This document shows positions 1 through 7,850 of a stretch of 14,023 bases of DNA, piece after piece. The notes under the pieces were generated by a model that worked only from the letters and a program-made list of their open reading frames with translations, made no database searches and was not told where the DNA came from. The stretch comes from DATESG01 sp964480275. Lineage in GTDB: Bacteria; Bacillota_I; Bacilli_A; RFN20; CAG-826. Position numbers and translations under genes: made by a program. The stretch spans positions 1 to 14,023 of the forward strand of contig CAYZOC010000026.1 of NCBI GenBank assembly GCA_964480275.1. The letters are read 5' to 3'. Position 1 is the first letter of the stretch, and every line of letters begins with the position of its first letter.

Positions 1-53
1 GTTCCGCATTAATTTCAAGTTTTTTTAAAAATAAACGTGATAGAAAAAAATAA
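1..53 (+). CDS. Possible C-terminal end of an upstream gene (partial)
   Basis: The frame beginning at base 3 reads SALISSFFKNKRDRKK and stops with TAA at 51-53. A short hydrophobic stretch followed by a basic tail is a common ending for a membrane protein, but only 16 codons are visible and the DNA is AT-rich, so chance is a real alternative. The other two plus frames stop earlier. No terminator hairpin is evident between this stop and the ABC transporter gene. No function can be assigned. Confidence 0.25.
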   Translation, partial: SALISSFFKNKRDRKK

Positions 54-82
54 CATATAAAATCGACAAATTTAATGCTTCT

Positions 83-139
83 TTGTTTTTATTATTATAA
101 AAACATTGTACAATAAATTATAAATTTTCTGCCAGGAGG
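83..139 (+). promoter_or_regulatory. Control region of the ABC exporter gene: candidate -10, 10-base palindrome and strong ribosome site
   Basis: A candidate -10 box TACAAT lies at 109-114, inside the perfect 10-base palindrome ATTGTACAAT (105-114). The -35 element is unclear: TTGTTT at 83-88 would need a 20-base spacer, and the bases 17 upstream are only T-rich. The palindrome over the -10 could be an operator, but no regulator is encoded nearby for it. The ribosome site AGGAGG at 134-139 is 5 bases before ATG 145 and is unambiguous. The start-site assignment is therefore secure while the promoter is tentative. Confidence 0.4.
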
Positions 140-144
140 CCAAT

Positions 145-2700
145 ATGCTGCAACTTAAAAATGTTTTTAAAAATTACTATGTCGACAACAAACCGCTAAA
201 AGTTTTAAAAGACGTAAATATTTCATTTCCCAATCAGCAATTTGTTACAATTCTCGGTCCCTCTGGCTGTGGTAAAACAACGCTTTTAAACCTTATCGGT
301 GGACTTGATCAATATACAAGTGGCGATCTAATTATTGAGGGTAAATCAACCAAGCAATTTAAAGATCGCGATTGGGATGCTTATCGTAATCACCGCGTTG
401 GGTTTATTTTTCAAAGCTATAATTTAATCACACATCTTAATGTTCTTGATAATGTTGAAATGTCGCTTACTTTGACTGGAATGACAAGCAAGCAACGAAT
501 AGAAAAAGCCAAAAACGCACTAATTAGTGTTGGGCTTGAACCAGAAATGTATAAACAAACCAATCAGCTTTCTGGTGGACAAATGCAGCGTGTGGCAATT
601 GCACGGGCGCTTGTTAATGATCCTTCAATTATTCTTGCCGATGAGCCAACAGGTGCACTTGATAGCAAAACAAGCGAACAAGTCATGGATATTATTAAAG
701 AAGTAAGTAAAACAAGATTAGTAATCATGGTTTCACACAACGAACATCTTGCACAAAAATATAGCGATCGAATTATTAGGATGCTTGATGGTGTAATCAC
801 TAACGATACCGCTAAAGTTGTTCCGACAACGAAAGAAGCGGTAGGCAAAGAAACCAATGCTTATACCTCAATGCCTTTCTCAATGGCGCTTAAAAGTAGT
901 TTTAAAAACATTTTAACGAAAAAAGGAAGATCAATTATCACTTCCGTCGCGGGTTCCTTAGGTATCATTGGCGTTGCGCTTGTTGCCTCACTATCGACGG
1001 GATTCAACGAATACATAGGCCGCGTTGAAAGCGACACAATGGCTTCATACCCTATTGGTGTTTTTTCAAGTTCGTTTGAATTAAGTCCTACATCATTTCA
1101 AGAGGTTGAACGGGAAGAATTTCCTGAAGAAGAACAAGTCTATGTATATGATCCAAGTGATTCAAGTGAATCTTCACTACAATTTTACTATAATCAATTC
1201 ACACCTGACTTTTTAAATTTTGCGCAATCTCTAGAAGATGATGGTCTTGCGAGTAGCGTTGTTTTTAATTATCCAACACATATGAAATTGTTAACCGAAT
1301 ACCCAAATGGCGCGATAAATAATGCAGGTACAACTAACTTTTCACAAGTTACACCAATGGGAACGGGAACATTCACACAGCTTTTTGGTGATCAAGAATT
1401 TGTTGGTGAATATTATGACTTGATTGGGTCCGCATCAAAGTACCCACAAAACGCCAATGAAATTGTATTAGTAATTGACCGGTATAATCGTGTCCGAATT
1501 AATGATTTGCAAAGGATAGGTCTACTTGATAGTGGGACAACAACTATTGAGTCTTTCTCATTCAACGATATCTTAGGAAAAAAATATAAATTAATTGATA
1601 ATGATGATTTCTATGAACGACGCGAAGATTTAGATTTCGTTGTGGGTGATCTTAGTTCCGAGGATAATCTTAAAACAATCGAAAAATATACAGTGACATC
1701 GCAAAGTAATGCTCGCTCATTATTTGATGATGAAAACACGGGAATTGAATTAGAAATTGTTGGGGTTTTAAGACCAAGACAAGGAACTGAATTCTCAATT
1801 CTTTCACAAGGGTTAGCCTTTACGGAAGATTTGAATACGCTTATGCAAACATTCAATCAAGATAGCGCCTTTTCTAAGTCTATTTTTCATAACATTACTA
1901 TTGCTCCAGAGGCATCTACTGATCCAGAGCTAGCAAGCAATCCAGAAAAAGCCTTAGAGTATATTCGCTTTTATGATCCATACTATGATAGCTCAAACCC
2001 ACAAAAGATTTTAAGTCAGAGTGATTTTCTTGCACTTGCTAAACGTAATAATAGCCAGGTTTCTGATATTGATGACTCGACTCCTTTTGGCCAAATGATT
2101 AAACAGGTTTTTGAGTCTATTTACTCTAATGTTGAATCTTTAGCGATATTCCCCGCAACTGCGCAAGCAAGAAAAGATATTAAAGTTGCTTTTAGCGACT
2201 ATAACAAGACGGTCGAACCAGAGTTTGAAGTTACATATTCTGATCTTGTGAGCACGATTACTGATTCGCTTGCAACGATGGTAAACATTGTTTCAATTGT
2301 TCTTATCTTCTTTACAAGTATCTCACTAGTTGTATCAGGGGTCTTGATTGGTATCATTACTTATATTTCTGTCATTGAGAGGACAAAAGAAATTGGTGTG
2401 CTCCGGGCAATTGGGGCAAGGAAAAAGGATGTTGGAAGGCTCTTCCAAGCCGAAACATTTATTATTGGGCTTGCTGCTGGTCTAATTGGGGTTATTGTCG
2501 CCTTTGCGTTGACGGTACCAATTAATCTAATATTAAATAATTTATTTCCCGATCAAAATATTGGCACGATTGCAAACCTAACTCCGTGGATTGCCATTCT
2601 TCTTGTGGCAATTAATGTTGGACTAACGATGCTATCTGGCCTACTTCCAAGTAGTATTGCCGCCCGTAAAAATCCTGTCGAAGCACTACGAACAGAATAA
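145..2700 (+). CDS. ABC exporter, ATPase fused to FtsX/MacB-type permease
   Basis: This 851-residue protein joins an ABC ATPase to a permease of the MacB/FtsX type. These systems are mechanotransmitters that work on lipoproteins, peptides or envelope-active antibiotics rather than classical channel transporters. The ATPase spans residues 1 to about 225: Walker A GPSGCGKT (38-45), Q-loop Gln90, signature LSGGQ (142-146), Walker B ending in ADE (165-167) and switch His198. One membrane segment follows at about 263-284, then an extracytoplasmic region of roughly 415 residues (290-706), then three membrane segments (about 714-738, 770-795, 813-835). The cytoplasmic ERTKEIGVLRAIGARKKDV (745-763) and the ending ARKNPVEALR are FtsX-family hallmarks. 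ATG 145 follows AGGAGG by 5 bases. The gene stands alone, with no separate partner subunit or two-component system in view, so the substrate is unknown. The family call is firm. Confidence 0.93.
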   Translation: MLQLKNVFKNYYVDNKPLKVLKDVNISFPNQQFVTILGPSGCGKTTLLNLIGGLDQYTSGDLIIEGKSTKQFKDRDWDAYRNHRVGFIFQSYNLITHLNVLDNVEMSLTLTGMTSKQRIEKAKNALISVGLEPEMYKQTNQLSGGQMQRVAIARALVNDPSIILADEPTGALDSKTSEQVMDIIKEVSKTRLVIMVSHNEHLAQKYSDRIIRMLDGVITNDTAKVVPTTKEAVGKETNAYTSMPFSMALKSSFKNILTKKGRSIITSVAGSLGIIGVALVASLSTGFNEYIGRVESDTMASYPIGVFSSSFELSPTSFQEVEREEFPEEEQVYVYDPSDSSESSLQFYYNQFTPDFLNFAQSLEDDGLASSVVFNYPTHMKLLTEYPNGAINNAGTTNFSQVTPMGTGTFTQLFGDQEFVGEYYDLIGSASKYPQNANEIVLVIDRYNRVRINDLQRIGLLDSGTTTIESFSFNDILGKKYKLIDNDDFYERREDLDFVVGDLSSEDNLKTIEKYTVTSQSNARSLFDDENTGIELEIVGVLRPRQGTEFSILSQGLAFTEDLNTLMQTFNQDSAFSKSIFHNITIAPEASTDPELASNPEKALEYIRFYDPYYDSSNPQKILSQSDFLALAKRNNSQVSDIDDSTPFGQMIKQVFESIYSNVESLAIFPATAQARKDIKVAFSDYNKTVEPEFEVTYSDLVSTITDSLATMVNIVSIVLIFFTSISLVVSGVLIGIITYISVIERTKEIGVLRAIGARKKDVGRLFQAETFIIGLAAGLIGVIVAFALTVPINLILNNLFPDQNIGTIANLTPWIAILLVAINVGLTMLSGLLPSSIAARKNPVEALRTE

Positions 2701-2730
2701 TTTGGACACTGTATAAGATATTTAAAGAAA

Positions 2731-2759
2731 TTGATAGACTTTTAGTCTATAATTATAAA
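2731..2759 (+). promoter_or_regulatory. Promoter of the ATPase-psuG-tetR-adh operon with a dyad operator in its spacer
   Basis: The -35 TTGATA (2731-2736) and -10 TATAAA (2754-2759) each match the sigma-A consensus at 5 of 6 positions and are exactly 17 bases apart. The spacer carries the perfect inverted repeat ATAGACT-TTT-AGTCTAT (2734-2750), which overlaps the -35 by 3 bases. There is no T-run after it, so it is not a typical terminator. A protein bound there would block RNA polymerase. The regulator is not proven; the TetR-type protein encoded in the same operon is the obvious candidate. Transcription is predicted to start near 2766, only about three bases before the first codon. Confidence 0.7.
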
Positions 2760-2768
2760 TAGAATTGT

Positions 2769-5222
2769 ATGAAAGAAAAAGACGGATACGCTACAAGAAG
2801 AATACGTAAAAGTGAAATTCTTCTTGAATCTACCGAAAGGTACAACCCTCGTTATACTCAAGGTTTAACAGTTGAGCAGGTTTTAAGACGCCAAGAAAAG
2901 AAACTTACCAACCAGACCAAGAAAGCCGTCGGGAAAACTACTTTAGAAATTTTAACAAGCAATCTCTTTTCTTTGTTCAATATTATTCTTTATATAATTG
3001 CTGGGGCCCTTATCGCGGTTGGGGCTTATAACCAACTATTTTTTATTGTTATTTTATTAGCTAACACCATAATTGGTCTTGTTCAAGATTTTCGGGCTAA
3101 AAAAACCCTAGAAAAACTTAGCATCTTAACTCGAAGTAATGCTCGTGTTGTTCGCGAAGGTATCTCAACAGAAATCGAGCGCAATCAAATCGTGCTTGAT
3201 GATGTTGTTGTATTAAAAATGGGCGACCAAATTCCAGCTGATGGGTTTATCCTATCTGGTGATATTAATGTTAATGAAGCACTATTGACAGGTGAATCAG
3301 AAATCATTAAAAAGACTAAAGATGATGTTGTTTTATCGGGTAGTTTTGTTACAAGTGGGACAGCATACATGCAAGTCGACAAAATCGGCAAATTAAGTTA
3401 TGCCCAAACAATCCAATTGCGCGCCCAAGCTTTCAAGCGCCCAAAATCACAATTATTAGGCTCGATCAAGAGTCTTTTCCGTGTTATTGCCATTATTGTT
3501 TTTACTGTTGGCGGGCTATCAGTTTTTTCGGCGCTATATCAAAGTTTAGATTTATATAAAAGTGTAACTAGGATTGCTGGCTCTCTTGTTGGAATGATTC
3601 CTTCTGGGATGTATTTACTCACAAGTATGACACTTTCTGTTGGAATCGTTAGACTAGGTAAAAAGCGGACACTTGTCCAAGAAATGTATTCAATTGAAAT
3701 GCTTGCCCGAGTTGACGTCCTTTGCTTAGATAAAACAGGGACACTAACAGATGGCACGATGCGCGTCGGCGAGATTTATGAGTTTAAGAATGAAGCAAGT
3801 TTTGATTTGGACAATGTTGTCGCAAATATTCTAGCGGCGACAAAAGATGAAAACGCAACTGCAATTGCGCTTAAAGAGAGATTTAAACTAAAACAATTGA
3901 TGGACACTAATATAGTAACACCGTTTTCGAGCGAGGATAAATATAGTAGTGTTCAGTTTGCAAATGGAGATACATATTATTTAGGTGCTTCTACATCTTT
4001 ATTAAACGAGAAAAGTCGAAGCGAAATTCGTGAGATCGAAAATAGTTTTACGAAGGCTGGATTACGAGTTTTAGTGCTCACAAAAACGAAGAAAAGATCA
4101 AAAAAGCAAGACGTTACCGATGGTACTCCAGTTGCTCTTATTGCCCTTGAGGATCATATTAGAGAAGAAGCGGTTGAAGCAATTAAATGGTTTATCGATA
4201 ATGGCGTTAAAATCAAAATTATTTCTGGTGACGATCCTAGCACTGTTGAAGCTGTAAGTCTTCGCGCGGGTGTTATTGGTGCTGAAAATTCAATAGACTT
4301 ATCACAAATTCCACTTGAAGAAGTAAAAAAATATGCGGACTCTTACACTGTTTTTGGACGTGTCAAACCCAATCAAAAAGAAGTACTTGTGCGACAACTA
4401 CAAAAATCAGGCCTAATTGTGGGGATGATTGGTGATGGTGTCAACGATGTACTTGCACTAAAGGCGGCAGACTGTTCGATTGCGATGGCGAATGGAAGTG
4501 GAGCTGCGCGTGGAGTTAGTAATCTTATCATTGAACAAAATTTTGACGCTCTTCCTTCAATTGTTGACGAAGGGCGTAGAGCAATTAATAACTTACAAAG
4601 AACTTGGTCGCTATTTCTTGTCAAAACGACATTTGCAGTCATTCTTTCAACAATGTTTATTGTTGCATCAATTTTAGCGCCTTATGGTAATCAAGTTGTA
4701 TACCCATTTCTAACGCAGCACTTATATTTATGGGAGTTCTTTACGATAGGAGTCGCGGGATTCCTTCTTTCTCTGCAACCTAATAGCACGAAGATTAGGG
4801 GAACGTTTATGAGTAACGTTGTTAAAAAAGCCTTGCCTGGATCGATTGTTATGGTCCTGGCGGTATTTATATTTTTCCTTATGCGTAATGTCGAAATTAT
4901 CCAACCTGGTAGTTTGCGGGTCAGTGAATATGCGGTTATTACGATGAGTGTACTCACAATAACATTTATTAGCTTTATCGTTTTATTAAGAACAAGTTGG
5001 CCACTTGATCTTTATCGTGGAACACTATTTTTTGTCTTATTAGCTGGCGCAATAGTGGCACTAAGTTTATCACCACAACTAGTCACCCAATTATTTGCCA
5101 TTGATTATCGTGACTTGGTACCGATCAATATTATTGAATTAGTGTTAGTAAATATATTCGCTGTTGTAATTTATTTCTTAATAGATTTCTTACTACAAGA
5201 AAAAAAGAGAAAGAGGAAATAG
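2769..5222 (+). CDS. P-type cation-transporting ATPase
   Basis: This is an 817-residue membrane pump that moves a cation using ATP through an aspartyl-phosphate intermediate. Visible motifs are TGES of the actuator domain (174-177), phosphorylation site DKTGTLT (Asp321), the nucleotide-domain stretch FSSEDKYSS (about 386-394), SGDDP (486-490) and GDGVND (555-560). Membrane helices occur near 65-108, 236-258, 270-292 and in the last 200 residues. In the helix before the phosphorylation domain the ion-site motif is IPSGM (277-281), not the PEGLP of Ca2+ pumps, and there is no CPC or N-terminal CxxC metal-binding domain. Copper, zinc and cadmium transport are therefore unlikely. It resembles the poorly characterised Exp7/YfgQ group of Firmicutes E1-E2 ATPases (from memory). 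The start is fixed by the in-frame TAG at 2760-2762. No ribosome site precedes it, which suggests a leaderless message. It is the first gene of the operon and ends 3 bases before psuG. The ion is unknown. Confidence 0.93.
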   Translation: MKEKDGYATRRIRKSEILLESTERYNPRYTQGLTVEQVLRRQEKKLTNQTKKAVGKTTLEILTSNLFSLFNIILYIIAGALIAVGAYNQLFFIVILLANTIIGLVQDFRAKKTLEKLSILTRSNARVVREGISTEIERNQIVLDDVVVLKMGDQIPADGFILSGDINVNEALLTGESEIIKKTKDDVVLSGSFVTSGTAYMQVDKIGKLSYAQTIQLRAQAFKRPKSQLLGSIKSLFRVIAIIVFTVGGLSVFSALYQSLDLYKSVTRIAGSLVGMIPSGMYLLTSMTLSVGIVRLGKKRTLVQEMYSIEMLARVDVLCLDKTGTLTDGTMRVGEIYEFKNEASFDLDNVVANILAATKDENATAIALKERFKLKQLMDTNIVTPFSSEDKYSSVQFANGDTYYLGASTSLLNEKSRSEIREIENSFTKAGLRVLVLTKTKKRSKKQDVTDGTPVALIALEDHIREEAVEAIKWFIDNGVKIKIISGDDPSTVEAVSLRAGVIGAENSIDLSQIPLEEVKKYADSYTVFGRVKPNQKEVLVRQLQKSGLIVGMIGDGVNDVLALKAADCSIAMANGSGAARGVSNLIIEQNFDALPSIVDEGRRAINNLQRTWSLFLVKTTFAVILSTMFIVASILAPYGNQVVYPFLTQHLYLWEFFTIGVAGFLLSLQPNSTKIRGTFMSNVVKKALPGSIVMVLAVFIFFLMRNVEIIQPGSLRVSEYAVITMSVLTITFISFIVLLRTSWPLDLYRGTLFFVLLAGAIVALSLSPQLVTQLFAIDYRDLVPINIIELVLVNIFAVVIYFLIDFLLQEKKRKRK

Positions 5223-5225
5223 AGA

Positions 5226-6134
5226 ATGTTAATTATTAATAAAAAAGTCCAAGATGCACTAAGCCATAATCAGGCCGTTGTCGCACTAGAGTCAACAATT
5301 ATTTCACATGGAATGCCATATCCGACAAATGTTGAAGTTGCCCTAAACGTTGAAAAAACAATAAATGAAATGGGTGCAATCGCTGCAACGATTGGGATTA
5401 TTGATGGTGACATTATTGTCGGAATGAGTGATGAACAAATTGAAGAATTTGGCCGGCGCCAAGGAATAGTTAAAGTTTCTGGGCGTGACTTGGCTTATGT
5501 TACTTCAAAAAAACTTTGGGGTTCGACTACTGTCGCAGCGACGATGATTATTGCAAAAATGGCCGGGATTGATGTGTTCGTTACAGGAGGAATTGGTGGT
5601 GTTCATCGCCAAGCGGAATCCACTTTTGATATCTCTAACGACCTTGAGGAACTTGGAAGAACAAGAATGGTCGTTGTTTGTGCAGGCCCAAAAGCCATCC
5701 TTGATGTTGATAAAACAATTGAATATTTAGAAACAAAGGGAGTGCCACTTGTTGCATATCAAACTGATACTGTTCCACTATTTTATACAAGAAACAGTAA
5801 TATTAAGGCACCAATTCGTCTAGATAATGCTCAAGATATCGCTAGACTTTATGTATGCCAAGCAGAAATGGATTTGAAAAGTTCGGTTCTCGTTACCAAT
5901 CCTTTACCTAAAGCAGATAGTGTCGATTATCGCAAAATGGAAAATTGGATTGATCAAGCTTTAGTCGAGGCAAAAAAACTAGGAATTAAGGGCAAGGAAG
6001 AAACGCCTTATTTACTACAAAAAATCGCCAGCTTATCAGAAGGGGAATCACTGAGAGCGAACACAAAACTCATTATTAATAATGCAAAATTAGGCGCAGA
6101 AATCGCCCTTGGAATTGCTAAAGAGCGGAAATGA
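5226..6134 (+). CDS. psuG: Pseudouridine-5'-phosphate glycosidase
   Basis: PsuG breaks the C-C bond of pseudouridine 5'-phosphate to give uracil and ribose 5-phosphate, a step in salvage of pseudouridine from RNA turnover. The 302 residues match the usual family length (about 300-310). The conserved pieces are ALESTIISHGMPYP (20-33, containing acidic Glu22), TGGIGGVHR (120-128, His127), STFDIS (132-137, with a likely metal-binding Asp135), AGPKAILD (153-160, with the Schiff-base Lys156) and NNAKLGAEIA (285-294). All expected catalytic residues are present. ATG 5226 follows the AAGAGGA site at 5211-5217, and the gene starts 3 bases after the ATPase stop, so translation is probably coupled. Its TGA stop overlaps the next ATG (ATGA). 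The usual partner, pseudouridine kinase PsuK, and a nucleoside importer are not in this window. The kinase may be elsewhere, or the substrate may arrive already phosphorylated. Confidence 0.95.
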   Translation: MLIINKKVQDALSHNQAVVALESTIISHGMPYPTNVEVALNVEKTINEMGAIAATIGIIDGDIIVGMSDEQIEEFGRRQGIVKVSGRDLAYVTSKKLWGSTTVAATMIIAKMAGIDVFVTGGIGGVHRQAESTFDISNDLEELGRTRMVVVCAGPKAILDVDKTIEYLETKGVPLVAYQTDTVPLFYTRNSNIKAPIRLDNAQDIARLYVCQAEMDLKSSVLVTNPLPKADSVDYRKMENWIDQALVEAKKLGIKGKEETPYLLQKIASLSEGESLRANTKLIINNAKLGAEIALGIAKERK

Positions 6135-6670
6135 AAACGGAAGAACGATTAGCCGACAGCTTAAAAAAGTTAATGGCCACTGTTGCCCTAGATGATATTA
6201 GTGTGATGCGATTAACGAAGATGTGTGGAATTAATCGCCAATCTTTTTATTATCATTTTCGTAACACCTATGACCTATTAACATGGGTATTTTTAAATGA
6301 AAAAATTCCAAATCTTGATGAGGAAAATGATTATAGTAGGGCGCTAGAGCATGTTTTTAATTATGTTGAAGACAATTATAATCTTATTCAAAATACCGCT
6401 GAGAGTGCCGGCAAAGACCTTTTAATTGAATTCTTTTTCAACACTTTTTATAATGTCGAACTCAAGCATATCGAGCAAGTCGATCAAACTGGTAAAATAT
6501 CAACTGATGAGCGAAAATTCCTTGCAAGTTTTTTTGGTTCGGCTTTTGCAAATACTGTTATTTTATGGCTTAGAAATCCTCAACAAGAGGAAGTAGAAAC
6601 TGTTTTAGAAAGAATTAAAAAATATTTTCCTAATTACATTGAAGAAGCAATTATGAAAGGGGTAAAATAG
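6131..6670 (+). CDS. TetR/AcrR-type transcriptional regulator, DhaS-like
   Basis: This 179-residue DNA-binding regulator has an N-terminal TetR helix-turn-helix (about residues 4-50). Its recognition segment, INRQSFYYHFRNTYDLL (34-50), is the signature of Firmicutes regulators related to DhaS, the dihydroxyacetone-kinase gene regulator. The helical C-terminal part (about 75-175) would form the dimer and ligand pocket. The ATG overlaps the psuG stop by 4 bases and has only a weak GAGCGG ribosome site, so it is probably translated by coupling. Its TAG stop overlaps the next GTG start by one base. A regulator inside an operon commonly controls that operon, and the 7-3-7 dyad at 2734-2750 is of a size a TetR dimer could bind; this link is inference. 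The ligand is unknown. DhaS itself is a co-activator, so repression cannot be taken for granted. Confidence 0.88.
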   Translation: MKTEERLADSLKKLMATVALDDISVMRLTKMCGINRQSFYYHFRNTYDLLTWVFLNEKIPNLDEENDYSRALEHVFNYVEDNYNLIQNTAESAGKDLLIEFFFNTFYNVELKHIEQVDQTGKISTDERKFLASFFGSAFANTVILWLRNPQQEEVETVLERIKKYFPNYIEEAIMKGVK

Positions 6671-7842
6671 TGAAAAATTTTACATTACATCTTTCGACTA
6701 AGTTATTTTTTGGTGATGATCAAGAACATAAAATTGGTCAAATTATTGACGATTATGGATTCGAGAATGTCTTGATTGTATGCGGTCAGTCTAGTGTTTT
6801 TAAAAGTGGATTGATCGATATAGTGGTTGATAGCTTAGTGAAGAAAAATATTCGCTATCACTTGTACCGTGGTGTGACGCCAAATCCAGAGATACTCTTT
6901 GTCAATGAGGCCTTAGCGCTTGCAAGACAAGAGAAAATTGATTTCATTCTTGCGGTGGGTGGGGGTAGTGTGATTGATGTTGCTAAACTTGTGGCCGTCG
7001 GATATTTTTATCAAGGCGATCCGCTTGATTTTAATCGACATTTAGTGGAGGCCAAGGCCAGTATTCCCCTAGGTGTTATTTTGACTCACTCTGCGGCAGG
7101 AAGTGAAATGTCGACTAGTTCAGTAATTAGTGATAGCAAAAACAATTTTAAACAGGGTTTTAATACACAGTTTAATCGCCCACTTTTTGCAATTGAAAAC
7201 CCAAAATACACGCTGACACTTTCCAAAGAACAGACTGCAATTGGGATTGTTGATATCATGATGCATACACTCGAGCGATATTTTAATCAAAGTTCAAAAG
7301 ATTTGCTTGCTGATAGTCTAGCCGAAGCATTATTAAAAAACGTTATCATCAACGCAAAAAGATTAGTCAAAAATCCCGATGATCTAGAAGCAAGAGCAAA
7401 TATTATGCTGGCAAATACATTTTCGCATAATGGAATAACCGGGATGGGTAAAGAGCAAAAGATGCCAGTTCATATGATTGAACACGCACTCAGTGGGATG
7501 TTTAATGAAATCCCCCATGGAGCAGGACTAGCAATCTTATTTCCAGCTTGGGCGCGGTTTTATCAAAAACTAGACCGCGAAAAGTTTGACCGCTTTGCGC
7601 GTAATGTCTTTGATCTTCATTATCTTGATCCTGATGTTAACGGTCAATTAGGAATCAAAGCTTTAGAAAGTTTATTTGTTGAATTAGGATTAGATTTATC
7701 GCTACAAAGTTTCAATTTAGAGCTGGAAGATTTAGATAAAATTGCTCTACTAGCTACGAAGAATCGTCATGTTGAAATTTATCATCACATCAAACCACTT
7801 GATTACCAACAAGTAGTTGAAATATTAAAGGATTGTTATTAG
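6670..7842 (+). CDS. Iron-containing alcohol dehydrogenase (butanol dehydrogenase/YqhD-like)
   Basis: This is a 390-residue cytoplasmic oxidoreductase of the group III, metal-dependent alcohol dehydrogenases. They interconvert aldehydes and alcohols with NAD(P)H, and many members detoxify short aldehydes or make fermentation alcohols. The nucleotide-binding motif GGGSVID is at 97-103. Metal ligands expected for the family are Asp195, His199, His268 and His283, within GIVDIMMH, MPVHMIEH and IPHGAG. The spacing between the last two ligands is 15 residues, one more than the 14 recalled for YqhD and FucO, so a one-residue insertion in that loop is likely. It starts with GTG at 6670, with AAAGGGG (6656-6662) placed 7 bases before it, and shares one base with the preceding stop. 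The substrate is not determinable. Lying next to a DhaS-like regulator, a C3 aldehyde or hydroxyketone is conceivable but unproven. Confidence 0.93.
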   Translation: MKNFTLHLSTKLFFGDDQEHKIGQIIDDYGFENVLIVCGQSSVFKSGLIDIVVDSLVKKNIRYHLYRGVTPNPEILFVNEALALARQEKIDFILAVGGGSVIDVAKLVAVGYFYQGDPLDFNRHLVEAKASIPLGVILTHSAAGSEMSTSSVISDSKNNFKQGFNTQFNRPLFAIENPKYTLTLSKEQTAIGIVDIMMHTLERYFNQSSKDLLADSLAEALLKNVIINAKRLVKNPDDLEARANIMLANTFSHNGITGMGKEQKMPVHMIEHALSGMFNEIPHGAGLAILFPAWARFYQKLDREKFDRFARNVFDLHYLDPDVNGQLGIKALESLFVELGLDLSLQSFNLELEDLDKIALLATKNRHVEIYHHIKPLDYQQVVEILKDCY

Positions 7843-7846
7843 GAGG
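7841..7846 (+). promoter_or_regulatory. Ribosome binding site deciding the start of the M50-like gene
   Basis: AGGAGG sits 4 bases before ATG 7851. An in-frame TTG at 7833 would add six residues, but it lies upstream of this site and inside the dehydrogenase gene, so ATG 7851 is preferred. The mscL gene uses the same 4-base spacing. Confidence 0.8.
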
Positions 7847-7850
7847 AATT

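Noticed and set aside
2734..2750. Dyad after the ABC exporter gene as an intrinsic terminator
   Set aside because: No T-run follows the stem on either strand, and it lies precisely between a good -35 and -10, so an operator is the better explanation.
564..4957. Minus-strand open frames inside the ABC exporter and P-type ATPase genes (for example 564-857, 1611-1856, 3185-3391, 4373-4642, 4691-4957)
   Set aside because: They lie wholly within strongly conserved genes on the other strand, lack ribosome sites and promoters, and encode no recognisable domains.
6132..6134. Mycoplasma-type code in which TGA encodes tryptophan
   Set aside because: TGA ends psuG and tldD exactly at overlapping starts (ATGA), and conserved tryptophans are TGG.
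7833..7850. TTG start at 7833 for the M50-like protein
   Set aside because: It precedes the AGGAGG ribosome site and lies within the previous gene; ATG 7851 is placed correctly after that site.
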